Shown here: one piece after another, positions 8,502 through 18,370 of the stretch
How positions within the stretch are numbered: position 1 is the stretch's first letter
Layout: the number at the start of each line of letters is the position of its first letter
Assembly: GCA_934500875.1 (NCBI GenBank)
Contig: CAKSTL010000006.1
Span: 76,482-140,481 of the forward strand
Reading direction: 5' to 3'
Length of the DNA: 64,000 nt
Source: an uncultured Clostridia bacterium
GTDB lineage: Bacteria; Bacillota; Clostridia; UMGS1810
The notes under the pieces: model-generated
Database searches by the model: none
The model's input: the letters and a program-made list of their open reading frames with translations, nothing else
Told to the model about the DNA's origin: nothing
Position numbers and translations under genes: made by a program

Positions 8502-10157
8502 ATGACGGTCATCAAAAAAGCGGTATGTATTTTTATGTCTGCGCTGATTGCCTTTGCAGGTCTTTCGGGGTGCGGCAAAGATACAAAAAGCACAGTCAGC
8601 ACAAAATACGAAAAGGACGAAAACTTAAGTGAGGTCGGAACCTTTCCCGTATGCAAGGAAAAAATAAAATTAAAAGTAGGTATACCGAAAAACGAATTTA
8701 TAACGGATTACGACGACAACACCTTTACAAAAAAGCTTGAAGAAATGATGAACTGCGATATCGAGTTTGAATTTCTGCCGTCGACCGACACAATGCAGAA
8801 GGTTGAGCTTATGATGAACTCGGGCGGTGACGAGCTTCCCGATATTATATGCGGAGTAAACTTTACCGACGGTGCGCTTGCAGGATACGGCGATTCGGGT
8901 ATGATAATCCCCCTGAACGCTTACTATGAAAACTCGGCGTACTACATAAACGAGGCGTTTGAAAAGGAAAAAGATTTAAAGGATATGATAACGTTATCCG
9001 ACGGCAATATGTATTATATTCCGAGCTATGCAAAAGCGCTTCAGAACGAGGTGGGCTGCGCAAGGTGCTGGATAAACAAAAAATGGCTTGACAAGCTTGG
9101 TCTTAAAATGCCCGAAACAACAGAGGAATTTGAAAACGTTTTAAGAGCGTTTAAAGAAAAAGACCCCAACGGCAACGGCAAGGCAGATGAGCTTCCGTTT
9201 TCGGGAAACACAAGCCTCGGAAATTTGTCGGGTCTTGAGTATATCTTCGCTTCGTTTTTGAAATTCACCCCGAAAACTTCGTATCTTTATGCAAAAGGCG
9301 GAAAAATCAAAGCAGGATATATGCAGGACGAATGGAAGGACGCAGTAAACTACTGCGCAAAGCTTTATAAGGAAGGACTTATCAGCGACAGCACGTTTAC
9401 GCTTGACAGCAACGGTTTTGCACCGCTGCGAAACAATGCCGGAGTTCCGATTGTAGGTGCGTTTGTGTCAATGGGATTAAACTTCAGCGCTGAGGTCAAG
9501 GACAGATACAACGATTATGTTCCGCTTCCTCCTCTTAAGGGCGACAAAGGCTATCAGAGCGCCGTATGGGTTCCCACAATCCCGTCAACGGGATTTGTTA
9601 TAACCAAAAACTGCAAATATCCCGAGGCGGCATTCCGTTTGGGCGACCTTATGTGCAGCGAGGAAATCACAATTTCAAACCGCTGGGGCGAAAAGGACGT
9701 TGACTGGAAAAAGGCTGACCAAGACGCATATTCGCTGTTTAAGGATGAAGGATATGCCCCGACAATCGAGGTTATAAACAACGTATGGGCGGTGCCGACA
9801 AACAAGCACTGGAGCCAGAAGGGTGCGGCATACCGTGATTATGCGGTGTCACTCGGACAGGTTGCGTCAAAGAGCAACATCAACGAAAAGCTTGTTGCAG
9901 AGTCTGCAAAAGCATATCTTCCGTATGCCGATATGACCGACGTAAAGAAATTTGTGTACGATATAGACGTTATTGCGGATGTAAACGAAATAAACACAAA
10001 TATCGAGTCTTACGTAAAAGAGATGACAACGCTGTTTGTTATAGGCGAAAAGAACGCAAACAAAGAATGGGACAGCTATCTTAAAGAGCTTGACAATATG
10101 GGGGCAAATCAACTGCTGGACGAAACGCAGAAAGCGTATGACAGAGTGAATAAGTAA
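8502..10157 (+). CDS. Lipoprotein sugar-binding protein of ABC transporter (1)
   Basis: A 551-residue family 1 extracellular solute-binding protein. I start it at ATG 8502 because AAGGAGG precedes it and the residues then give a lipoprotein signal (KK, hydrophobic stretch, lipobox LSGC with Cys24). The mature part shows typical features of large LipO-type binding proteins: GDELPDIICG, the calcium-type loop DPNGNGKADELP and KNCKYPEAAFRLGD. Tethered to the outer membrane face, it should deliver oligosaccharides to the permeases that follow. It is a clear paralogue of 13325-14974, sharing the segment after the lipobox (EVGTFPVCKEKI against EVGVFPVCKEKI). Ligand unknown; neighbours suggest oligosaccharides released by the GH-A, GH16 and CE2 enzymes. 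Confidence 0.9.
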   Translation: MTVIKKAVCIFMSALIAFAGLSGCGKDTKSTVSTKYEKDENLSEVGTFPVCKEKIKLKVGIPKNEFITDYDDNTFTKKLEEMMNCDIEFEFLPSTDTMQKVELMMNSGGDELPDIICGVNFTDGALAGYGDSGMIIPLNAYYENSAYYINEAFEKEKDLKDMITLSDGNMYYIPSYAKALQNEVGCARCWINKKWLDKLGLKMPETTEEFENVLRAFKEKDPNGNGKADELPFSGNTSLGNLSGLEYIFASFLKFTPKTSYLYAKGGKIKAGYMQDEWKDAVNYCAKLYKEGLISDSTFTLDSNGFAPLRNNAGVPIVGAFVSMGLNFSAEVKDRYNDYVPLPPLKGDKGYQSAVWVPTIPSTGFVITKNCKYPEAAFRLGDLMCSEEITISNRWGEKDVDWKKADQDAYSLFKDEGYAPTIEVINNVWAVPTNKHWSQKGAAYRDYAVSLGQVASKSNINEKLVAESAKAYLPYADMTDVKKFVYDIDVIADVNEINTNIESYVKEMTTLFVIGEKNANKEWDSYLKELDNMGANQLLDETQKAYDRVNK

Positions 10158-10177
10158 AATTTTAGGAGAGAGTTTTA

Positions 10178-11143
10178 ATGAAAAAGGCATCACTTGAAAA
10201 ACATACAGGAAGCACAAACGGACTGTCGGCGCACAGAATATTTAAAAATTACTGGCAGCTTTACGTAATGCTGCTGCTCCCCGTGCTTTACATACTCATT
10301 TACAATTACGGTCCCATGGTGGGACTTCAGATTGCATTCAAAGACTATACCCCCCGTCTCGGAATGTTTAAAAGTCCCTGGGTGGGTCTTAAGTATTTTA
10401 AAAAGTTTTTCGGCGATTATCAGTTTTCAAGAACGATAATAAACACGGTGAAAACAAGTGTATATTCGCTTGCAGTAAACTTTCCGTTTCCCATAATTTT
10501 AGCGCTTTGCATAAACCTTGTGCGAAACGAAAAATACAAAAAAACCGTTCAGATGATTATGTATGCGCCGCACTTTATTTCGATAGTCGTTCTCGTGGGT
10601 ATGATAAATCAGATTTTCAATCCGTATGTGGGGCTTTACGGCAACATATACAAAATGTTTTCCGGCTCGTATGCGCCGAATATACTTGCCGATTCAAAAT
10701 CGTTTATACATCTTTACGTATGGTCGGGAGTATGGCAGAATATGGGATATTCTTCGATTATATATCTTGCCGCCCTCGCAGGCATTTCGCCCGATTTGCA
10801 CGAGGCGGCGCAGATAGACGGCGCTTCAAGGTTTAAAAGGGTTTTGCACGTTGATATTCCGGGCATAATTCCCACGATTGTAATTATGCTTATCCTAAAC
10901 TGCGGACGTATTATGAACATAGGATTTGAAAAAATTTATCTTATGCAAAATCCGATAAACCTAAAAGAAAGTCAGGTTATTTCAACCTTGGTTTACGAAA
11001 AGTCCTTCGGCGGTGCGGGCGGTTCGTCCACAAAATATTCGTATTCCACTGCGATAGGTCTTTTCAATTCGGTTGTAAACTTTGTTTTGATTATTGCCGT
11101 AAATAAAATTACATCAAAATTAAGCGAAACAAGCTTGTGGTAA
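10178..11143 (+). CDS. Sugar ABC transporter permease, LplB/YtcP type (1)
   Basis: A 321-residue inner-membrane permease with about six membrane segments. The N-terminal LPVLYILIYNYGPMVG and the following FKDYTP are typical of the LplB family, which works with large LipO-like binding proteins. The EAA loop EAAQIDGASRFKRVLHVDIP contacts the ATPase. It lies 20 bp after the binding-protein gene and 12 bp before the partner permease. No ATPase gene is in the operon; in this family a shared MsmX-type ATPase encoded elsewhere usually powers several importers. Confidence 0.92.
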   Translation: MKKASLEKHTGSTNGLSAHRIFKNYWQLYVMLLLPVLYILIYNYGPMVGLQIAFKDYTPRLGMFKSPWVGLKYFKKFFGDYQFSRTIINTVKTSVYSLAVNFPFPIILALCINLVRNEKYKKTVQMIMYAPHFISIVVLVGMINQIFNPYVGLYGNIYKMFSGSYAPNILADSKSFIHLYVWSGVWQNMGYSSIIYLAALAGISPDLHEAAQIDGASRFKRVLHVDIPGIIPTIVIMLILNCGRIMNIGFEKIYLMQNPINLKESQVISTLVYEKSFGGAGGSSTKYSYSTAIGLFNSVVNFVLIIAVNKITSKLSETSLW

Positions 11144-11155
11144 GGAGGGGCAAAA

Positions 11156-12058
11156 ATGAGCAGAACACATAACAGAATTTCGGATTCTAAAGAGGACAGA
11201 ATTTTTAATATCATTATTCACATAATAATTGCCCTTCTTTTGGTGATTATAGCTTATCCGCTTATATTTGTGGTATCGTCGTCGTTTTCGTCAAAAGAGG
11301 CGGTTACAAACGGAAGGGTTTTTCTGCTTCCCGTTGATTTCAGCTTAGAGGGCTACGAGGCGGTTTTTAAGAAAAACGACGTAATAATAGGCTACCGCAA
11401 CACGTTTATTTACACAATAATCGGCACGTTTATAAACCTTTTTCTCACAATGATTGCGGCATATCCGCTCTCGAGAAAGGATTTGCCGTTCGGAAAAGGG
11501 CTTACGCTGCTGTTCACATTTACAATGATATTTTCGGGCGGTATGATACCCACATATATGCTTGTAAAAAGCGTAGGACTTATAAACAAGCCTGCGGTAA
11601 TGGTGCTTGTGGGGTCAATCAGCGCATACAACCTTATAATCGCAAGAACGTTTATACAAAACAACATTCCCTCAGAGCTTTTGGAAGCGTCGAGGATTGA
11701 CGGATGCAGCGACTTTTTATATTTTGCAAAAATCGTTCTTCCGCTTTCAAAATCGGTTATAGCGGTTTTGACGCTTTATTATGCGATAACGCACTGGAAT
11801 TCATATTTTAATGCGTTTATATATCTTAACAACCGAAAATACTGGCCCTTGCAGCTTTATTTAAGAGAAATACTGCTTGAAAACCAGATAGACGCATCAC
11901 AGATTGTCGACCCTGACATTCAGGAGGCAAAACAAGGTATGGCGAACCTTTTAAAATATTCGCTTATTGTTGTAAGTACAATACCCGTAATGCTTTTGTA
12001 TCCGTTTATTCAAAAGCATTTTGTAACCGGAGTTATGATTGGCTCGGTTAAGGGTTGA
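11156..12058 (+). CDS. Sugar ABC transporter permease, CUT1 type (2)
   Basis: A 300-residue membrane protein with about six helices, partner of the previous permease. The first helix region ALLLVIIAYPLIFVVSSSFS and the EAA loop EASRIDGCSDFLYFAKIVLP (about 180-199) identify the YtcP/AraQ-like subunit of CUT1 importers. The start ATG 11156 has AAGGAGG upstream. Together the pair forms the channel for sugars presented by either of the two binding proteins in this locus. Confidence 0.92.
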   Translation: MSRTHNRISDSKEDRIFNIIIHIIIALLLVIIAYPLIFVVSSSFSSKEAVTNGRVFLLPVDFSLEGYEAVFKKNDVIIGYRNTFIYTIIGTFINLFLTMIAAYPLSRKDLPFGKGLTLLFTFTMIFSGGMIPTYMLVKSVGLINKPAVMVLVGSISAYNLIIARTFIQNNIPSELLEASRIDGCSDFLYFAKIVLPLSKSVIAVLTLYYAITHWNSYFNAFIYLNNRKYWPLQLYLREILLENQIDASQIVDPDIQEAKQGMANLLKYSLIVVSTIPVMLLYPFIQKHFVTGVMIGSVKG

Positions 12059-12091
12059 TTGTATAAATATTTTATAAAAGGAGATATTGTA

Positions 12092-13225
12092 ATGAAGATT
12101 TTGAAAAGTTTAAGTTTGGTATTGGTGCTGACAGTTGTTTTTTCATCTTTTGCAATTTCATCTTTTGCGGCAGACGCTGAGGATAAGGTTATTATTTCCT
12201 CTATTGACGATTTGCCGGAACTTACTAATTTTAAAACTGAAGCAGGTAAAATTACTGTTACGAAAAACGGAAACGTTTTATCGCTTACAGCGGATAATTT
12301 TGCCAACGGTGTAACAAATTACAAAAACGCCGGTGCAGAGGCAAGATACTGTCTTGTTCCTGAAAAAGGCGGAAAGCTCGGCGGCGATATCGACTGGAGT
12401 CAGTATAAAAAATTAAGAATTGAATTTAATATACTTATTAAAGACAAATCCAACGGAATAAGCTTTCGTACACAAAGATATGACAGCGAGGGAAAATTGG
12501 TTGGTTCTGATTCTACCAATTATTACGTTTTCAGTGTAGGCGGAGAAACTTTTGCGCAGTATCGTCCGACAAACAGCGGATATACATACTACACCCAAAA
12601 AAACAACACATTGGGTCATTCATTTATTTCTGAAAACGAATGGCATAACGTTGTAATCGAAATAGGCGCAAACGGCGAGAATAAAGATGTTAAATTCTAT
12701 ATAGACGGCATAGATAAATCAGGCATTATAAAAGTTGTTCTTAACAACAGCGAGATAAGCACGACCCCCAAGGCACAAATTCACAATGGCACTATAGGAT
12801 TTGGCGGAGGCAGTGCCAATAAGTGCGTTCTTATCCCCAACGGAAAGAAAGATTCGGCTCTCGGCGTTTCGCTCAGCGGACTTAAAATGACTGCAACAAA
12901 CACGGATTTCACACCTCGTGCAGAAGGCAAAATCACAGCCGAAGAATTAAAGGGTACGGCAAATGCCGAAACGGGAAAAATTGACACAAGTGCAATAGTT
13001 TACAATTTGACAGGCGCAGAAAAAAATGTTAAATTGATTATAGCGTACTACGACAGCGAAAAGAATCTTGCAGACGTTAAAACAGAACCAATATCCGTAG
13101 GTAACACGCTTGTTAATAACATAAGCCACGAGTTTGTAAAACCGTCGGAATATGCGTCGGCAAAGGTATTTTTGTGGACGGACGGCGATATTATTCCGCT
13201 TGCAAAGAGCGCTGACGTACAATAA
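12092..13225 (+). CDS. Secreted LamG-like protein with C-terminal beta domain
   Basis: A 377-residue exported protein. ATG 12092 follows AAGGAG and gives a clean signal peptide (KILKSLSLVLVLTVVF, cut near SSFAA). Residues about 60-240 look like a concanavalin/LamG beta-sandwich (EWHNVVIEIG, VKFYIDGID, GTIGFGGGS). The last about 85 residues form a small beta domain ending AKVFLWTDGDIIPL, closely resembling the C-terminus of the CE2 esterase at 34276 (AKAFLWTTIYQSMPL). There is no visible catalytic motif and no SLH or lipobox, so it may be a secreted carbohydrate-binding protein. Function not known; context suggests glycan capture. Confidence 0.75.
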   Translation: MKILKSLSLVLVLTVVFSSFAISSFAADAEDKVIISSIDDLPELTNFKTEAGKITVTKNGNVLSLTADNFANGVTNYKNAGAEARYCLVPEKGGKLGGDIDWSQYKKLRIEFNILIKDKSNGISFRTQRYDSEGKLVGSDSTNYYVFSVGGETFAQYRPTNSGYTYYTQKNNTLGHSFISENEWHNVVIEIGANGENKDVKFYIDGIDKSGIIKVVLNNSEISTTPKAQIHNGTIGFGGGSANKCVLIPNGKKDSALGVSLSGLKMTATNTDFTPRAEGKITAEELKGTANAETGKIDTSAIVYNLTGAEKNVKLIIAYYDSEKNLADVKTEPISVGNTLVNNISHEFVKPSEYASAKVFLWTDGDIIPLAKSADVQ

Positions 13226-13324
13226 ACACTTCTTTGCCGGTCGGAAGAAGCCTGCCTTTAAACGGCATAATTTTCGGTATCTTTCGGCTTGCCATATTTG
13301 CATTGCTTTACGGGGAGGAAGAAT
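13226..13324 (+). repeat. Intergenic palindrome of the AGCCGAAA family
   Basis: The 99-bp gap holds a foldable segment whose right half (13262-13306, GGCATAATTTTCGGTATC then TTTCGGCTTGCC) closely matches 63958-64000 on the same strand. It lies before the second binding-protein gene; GGGGAGG precedes its ATG. The element is in the opposite orientation relative to its downstream gene compared with the GH31 copy, so it is better read as a dispersed palindrome than as a dedicated leader. Confidence 0.5.
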
Positions 13325-14974
13325 ATGAAACGGCGTTTTAAAATTTTTAATATTATAGTTGTTCTTTTGATTTGCGCTTTTTTTGTATCGTGCGGTAAAG
13401 ATAGTTCTTCCTCCCAATCACACTTTTTGAAAGATGCCAACTTGAACGAAGTCGGCGTCTTTCCCGTATGCAAAGAAAAAATCACCCTCACAATAGGCAT
13501 TGAGGGCGATAAAAAATTAATTGAAGATTACAAAACAAATTCGCTTACAAAATATCTTGAAGAAAAAATGAACGCAAATCTTGAGTTTATGCTTTTTGAC
13601 GAAGGAGAGGCGGATAAAAGCATAAAGCTTATGATGAGCGCCGGCGGAAAAAATCTTCCCGATATCATTATAGGCGACAACGTGAACGATTCTGACGTTA
13701 TTGCATATGCGCAGAAAGGTCTTATTGTTCCGCTTAACGATTATTACGAAAATTCATCATATTATCTTAAAAAAATTGCAGAAAAAGAAAAGGGCCTTCT
13801 CGACCTTATAACAATGCCCGACGGCAATATCTACACCATTCCGAGATATACAAAAATTTTGCAGAACGAATACGGCGTAAAGCTTTGGATTTACAAGCCG
13901 TTTCTGGACAAACTCGGGCTTGATATGCCGAAAACGACCGACGAATTTTATGACGTACTTGCAAAAATCAAAAACGGCGACCCCAACGGCAACGGAAAAA
14001 ATGACGAAATACCGTATATCGGCACGGGCGGCACGGGCGGCAGCGGCTATCTTTTTGCCGATTTTATAATGAGCTCGTTTATTTATGCCGACGCAGAGGA
14101 TTACTATATGTATCCCGAAAACGGAAAAATTCATTTTGCCTGCACGGACAAACGCTGGAAGGACGGGCTTTTGTATCTTAAAAAGCTTTGCTCCGACAAT
14201 CTTTTGTCGCCGTCGTCGTTCACCGTTACCCCTGAACAGTTTAACAGCATAATAAACAAAAAAGAAGTTATTGCAGGTTCGTTTATAAGTATGGGTACGT
14301 ATTTTACCGACGAAAACAAAGACCGTTATTCCGAATATAAGGTTGTTGAGCCTTTTATAGGCCCTGACGGCGAGCAAAATCCGATTTTATGGGCAACAAA
14401 ACCGAGAAACAGATTTTTTATTACAAAAAACTGTAAATATCCCGAGGCGGCATTCAGGCTCGGCGATATTATGTGCGACGAGAATGTTGCGATTATGAAC
14501 AGATGGGGTGTTGAGGGCAGCGACTGGGAAAAAGCAGGCGAGGGCGATATCGGCGTTGCGTCCGAAGAAGGGTATCCTGCGCTTATTGTGCCGAAGCTCG
14601 AATGGGGAGTAAGGCAAAATTCGCACTGGCAGGGAAAAGGCCCGGGATACCGTGATTACAATATCGGGCTTGGCGTTGCGGTTACCGAGTCCAATCCTAT
14701 GGACTACGAAATTGCACGTTCTTCGCTTGCGTATAAAAAGCTTATGCCCGAAGAATATATTGTAAAGCCTGTTTACAACGTTGACGAATACGACGAGGCT
14801 GCAAGAATAAGCGGCGATATTATGTCTTACGTAAACAATGCGACGGTGGATTTTGTCACGGGCGCAAAGGATATTGACGCAAACTGGGAAAATTTTGTGT
14901 CGGATTTAAATTCGCTCGGGGCAGAGCGCCTCAGAGAAATTATGCAGAACGCTTACGACAGGACTTTGAAATAA
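13325..14974 (+). CDS. Lipoprotein sugar-binding protein of ABC transporter (2)
   Basis: A 549-residue lipoprotein, start ATG 13325 after GGGGAGG, signal MKRRFKIF..., lipobox FVSC with Cys23. It is a paralogue of the protein at 8502: both have VFPVCKEKI after the lipobox, a DLPD/NLPDI segment, the loop DPNGNGK, NCKYPEAAFRLGD(I/L)MC and a HW-GKGPGYRDYN-like segment. No second permease pair follows, so both binding proteins probably feed the permeases at 10178-12058, widening the range of ligands. Gene order (binding protein, permeases, LamG protein, second binding protein, hydrolases) supports one transcript. Confidence 0.88.
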   Translation: MKRRFKIFNIIVVLLICAFFVSCGKDSSSSQSHFLKDANLNEVGVFPVCKEKITLTIGIEGDKKLIEDYKTNSLTKYLEEKMNANLEFMLFDEGEADKSIKLMMSAGGKNLPDIIIGDNVNDSDVIAYAQKGLIVPLNDYYENSSYYLKKIAEKEKGLLDLITMPDGNIYTIPRYTKILQNEYGVKLWIYKPFLDKLGLDMPKTTDEFYDVLAKIKNGDPNGNGKNDEIPYIGTGGTGGSGYLFADFIMSSFIYADAEDYYMYPENGKIHFACTDKRWKDGLLYLKKLCSDNLLSPSSFTVTPEQFNSIINKKEVIAGSFISMGTYFTDENKDRYSEYKVVEPFIGPDGEQNPILWATKPRNRFFITKNCKYPEAAFRLGDIMCDENVAIMNRWGVEGSDWEKAGEGDIGVASEEGYPALIVPKLEWGVRQNSHWQGKGPGYRDYNIGLGVAVTESNPMDYEIARSSLAYKKLMPEEYIVKPVYNVDEYDEAARISGDIMSYVNNATVDFVTGAKDIDANWENFVSDLNSLGAERLREIMQNAYDRTLK

Positions 14975-14986
14975 AAGGAGGAAACA

Positions 14987-17900
14987 ATGAAAAGGCTTAT
15001 TGCAGGATTTTTGGCATTTTTTACGGCTGCTGCGGCTTTTTCGTGCTGCGCATACGGCGAAAATGAAAAAAACAGCGGAAAAATCTTTGCTTACGTTGAC
15101 GATGGCGAAGCCGTTCACACAAGCAATATGAAGATTTATACGGGCGATAACGGCAAAAATGCAATTTCGTCCATGGGCGGAAAAAAGGGCTGGCTGTTTG
15201 ACGTTGAATCGGACAGCACCGACTATTACCTTTACATTGACGTGGACGATAATCTTGCCGACAAAGAGGATATCGGGCGTGTTGTTGAAATAAGCTTCGA
15301 TTATTTTGACAAGTCGAACATAAATATCTCACGTCTTAAGCAGGTTTCAAGCTCGTTTTGCGTGGAATATCAGAACACCGATGGCAAAATTGCCGAGTCG
15401 CCGTATTTTGAGCTTGACAATTCGCTTATGTGGCATACATATACCTTTACGCTTACCGACGCAGTTTTGAACAACGGCGTAAACGGTGCGGATTTCAGAA
15501 TTTGTTCAAAGTCAAAAAAAATGGGCACGTCGGGCGGAAATTTTATTGTAAACAATGTTGAGGTTAACCTTACAAACAAGTTTAACCACATAAACATTGT
15601 GCCCGAAACGGACAATTACGGCAATAATTTTTTCACGGGTGAAAAAATCTCGTTCAAATACACTCTCGACAATAAAAAATATGCCGGGAAAAGCCGTCAG
15701 TACGGCGCATATCCCGTCAGCGCAAAATTCAGCGCAAAAAACATAGAGGGCGAGCTTGTTTTTGAAAAGACCGACACAATAAACATTGAGCCGTGCAGGG
15801 AAGCCGAGTATAATCTTGACGTTGATGTGGGCGGAAAATACGGAGTATATTTTCTTACTGCGGTTTTTTATAATGACGGACACGGCATTTACAGCGAAAA
15901 AACAACACGTTTTTCGTATGTCAAAACCGATTACGGCAAAACTATGAACTATGCATTCGGCACCTGCTCAGGAAGGCGTGACGAATGGGCGCCTCTTTAT
16001 CAGAAGGCGGGTATCGGCATTGTGCGTGCAATGGAATCGTACAGCAACGTCATAAGCCGTGACATAAACGCAGACGAAGCTTTTGTTTATCCCAGAAGGG
16101 CAGATACGCTTTCACGTGCCTTAAAAGAGAGGAACATAAAGCAGATTAATACATATTTGAGTGTAAAAACCGACCTTCTTCCGGGCGAACAGCTTCCGTA
16201 TACCGAAAACGGTATGAAAAAATATGTTGACTATATAGATTTTGTCACCGAATCGGAGAGGTTTTCAATAGTCTCATATGATATGTGGAACGAATTTGAA
16301 CTTATGGGTGCGTCGTTCAACCTCTATTCACGGCCTATGGAGGATTATGTAAATCTTATGAAAACCACATATACGAGAATAAAGGAAAAAGCACCCGATT
16401 TAAAGCTTTACGGCGTTGTTACAAGCACGGTGCGAAGCGATATTTTAGAGGATATTCTAAAAATGGGCGGCGGAGAATTTATGGACGGCTACTGCTGTCA
16501 TGCATATGCGCCGAGATACGACCCTATGTCGGGCGGACTTATCGAAGAGCTTGAAAAGGTGCGTGCGGTGCTTGACAAATACGGATATTACGATATGCCG
16601 ATTGTCACCTCCGAGCTTGGCTGGGCAGACGATACGTTTTACGGCATAGACGAGAAAAAACAGGGTTACTATCTTGTTGAGGGTTATGCCGCAATGCGGA
16701 AAATACGCAATTTTAACCAGTATGTAATGTATACCTTCTACGACGGCGGCAGAACAAAGGGCAACCGTGAGCACCACTGGGGACTTATCGAGTTTTCGGG
16801 CGCCGACACCCCCGGAGCGGCAAAGGCAAGCTATGCAATGGTTGCAAATATGAACAATCTTCTTGCGGGATACGAATATAAAGACGAAATCACGGTGAAT
16901 GACAATACTTATGCTTACCGTATGCACAACAGCGAAAAAAACGACGATACAATTATGCTTTGGGCAAGAGGGAACGGCGGAAACATAAGCATTGATTTGG
17001 GCACCGATAAAATTGACGTTTACGACGCATACGGAAATGTATCAGAGCTTTCGTCAATCGGCGGCGTGTTCAGCTTTGCACTCACTGAAGCGCCCATATA
17101 TTTGAAGGGCGGCTTTAAAAAATTTGAGCTTGCCGAAAATAAGGTTATCGACAAAAATTCATTTGACGTGGAATTTTCGCAGAGCGTTTCGTTCACTTTA
17201 AAAAACGCCGGCAAAAATATGCGGTATGAAATAACGCCGATAAACGGCGCAAGGCTTGAAATAAGCGAAATTAAGGGCGAAAATGCCTCGGATATACACA
17301 TAAAACCGAATAAGTTAAACTCTGAAACCGATATGGCGAAAATTAAGGTTTATGACGAAAACGGCACCTATATTGACGGATATCTGACATTTTTCTACAA
17401 GACGCCCGTTGACGTTTATATGAGGTGCGAGCCTGAATTTTTAAACGGTTTGCCGAATTATGATGTTGTAAATTTAAGCATTGACATTGCAAACAATTCG
17501 CAGAAAAACCTTGACGGAAAATTTATTATAAACCGTCTTTCGGGAATAGAGGATTACAACGGCGTATATGACAATTTAAGCATTAAACCGGGCGATAAGT
17601 ACAATATTGTTATAAAAGCGCCGTCCGATGTAAACGTTGTGAAAATGGAGGCTGCGTTTGTCACGGACGATAAAATAACCGTTGATTTTTCAAAATCCGC
17701 TTCGTATGCGGTTTGCGAATATGCGTACAATAAGCCCGTAATCGACGGAAAAATTGATGAAAACGAATATAAAAGCTTTGTGTATCTTGGCTCGGACAAT
17801 GCGGTTGACATTCACGCTGTTGACCCGTACACAGGTGCGGACGATTGCAGTGCGCTTTTGTATTATGCGTGGGACGAGGATAATTTCTACATTGCGGCAA

Positions 17901-18370
17901 ACGTTACCGACAACGTACTTTTTGACGCTTCGCCTCAGAGTGCGGCAATGTGGCGGTACGACAGTTTTCAGTTTGCGGGCGTCTACGACCCCGAAAACAA
18001 GCTGGAAACAAGCGTTTTAACGTCTGTTCTCTACGGAAAAACCAACGGCGAAAACGTGCTTGAAACGGTTAAAAACAGCGCAATTATGGCGATGAGCGAC
18101 AAAGACAGCGGATTTGAGGGCGCAATAAGCCGCAACGGCAATAATACTTACTACGAGCTTAAAATGCCGTGGAAAACTATACTTACACAAGATACCGCAG
18201 TAAAAGAGAACACGGTGTTCAAATTCTCGGCGCTTATCAACGACAACGACGGCGGCGGCAGAAAAGCTGCGGTGCAGTACGGCGAGGGAATTTACACCGG
18301 CGGTACGACAAACGAAAACTTTATAAGGGCATATCTTGCAAAAACAGCGAACGGAGGAAGTAAAAATTGA
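14987..18370 (+). CDS. Secreted clan GH-A glycoside hydrolase with CBM9-like domain
   Basis: A 1127-residue exported enzyme. The N-terminus has a signal peptide with a possible lipobox (AFSC near residue 20), then a beta-sandwich region, then a (beta/alpha)8 domain of GH39/GH5-like clan GH-A. Acid/base Glu436 lies in DMWNEFE and the nucleophile Glu543 in TSELGWAD. A C-terminal CBM9-like domain starts near residue 905 (PVIDGKIDENEY, YYAWDEDNFYIAANV). The exact GH family cannot be fixed by eye. The catalytic region is related to that of 28067-31333. ATG 14987 has AAGGAGG just upstream. It probably attacks a plant or fungal polysaccharide outside the cell, with products taken up by the adjacent transporter. 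Confidence 0.82.
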   Translation: MKRLIAGFLAFFTAAAAFSCCAYGENEKNSGKIFAYVDDGEAVHTSNMKIYTGDNGKNAISSMGGKKGWLFDVESDSTDYYLYIDVDDNLADKEDIGRVVEISFDYFDKSNINISRLKQVSSSFCVEYQNTDGKIAESPYFELDNSLMWHTYTFTLTDAVLNNGVNGADFRICSKSKKMGTSGGNFIVNNVEVNLTNKFNHINIVPETDNYGNNFFTGEKISFKYTLDNKKYAGKSRQYGAYPVSAKFSAKNIEGELVFEKTDTINIEPCREAEYNLDVDVGGKYGVYFLTAVFYNDGHGIYSEKTTRFSYVKTDYGKTMNYAFGTCSGRRDEWAPLYQKAGIGIVRAMESYSNVISRDINADEAFVYPRRADTLSRALKERNIKQINTYLSVKTDLLPGEQLPYTENGMKKYVDYIDFVTESERFSIVSYDMWNEFELMGASFNLYSRPMEDYVNLMKTTYTRIKEKAPDLKLYGVVTSTVRSDILEDILKMGGGEFMDGYCCHAYAPRYDPMSGGLIEELEKVRAVLDKYGYYDMPIVTSELGWADDTFYGIDEKKQGYYLVEGYAAMRKIRNFNQYVMYTFYDGGRTKGNREHHWGLIEFSGADTPGAAKASYAMVANMNNLLAGYEYKDEITVNDNTYAYRMHNSEKNDDTIMLWARGNGGNISIDLGTDKIDVYDAYGNVSELSSIGGVFSFALTEAPIYLKGGFKKFELAENKVIDKNSFDVEFSQSVSFTLKNAGKNMRYEITPINGARLEISEIKGENASDIHIKPNKLNSETDMAKIKVYDENGTYIDGYLTFFYKTPVDVYMRCEPEFLNGLPNYDVVNLSIDIANNSQKNLDGKFIINRLSGIEDYNGVYDNLSIKPGDKYNIVIKAPSDVNVVKMEAAFVTDDKITVDFSKSASYAVCEYAYNKPVIDGKIDENEYKSFVYLGSDNAVDIHAVDPYTGADDCSALLYYAWDEDNFYIAANVTDNVLFDASPQSAAMWRYDSFQFAGVYDPENKLETSVLTSVLYGKTNGENVLETVKNSAIMAMSDKDSGFEGAISRNGNNTYYELKMPWKTILTQDTAVKENTVFKFSALINDNDGGGRKAAVQYGEGIYTGGTTNENFIRAYLAKTANGGSKN

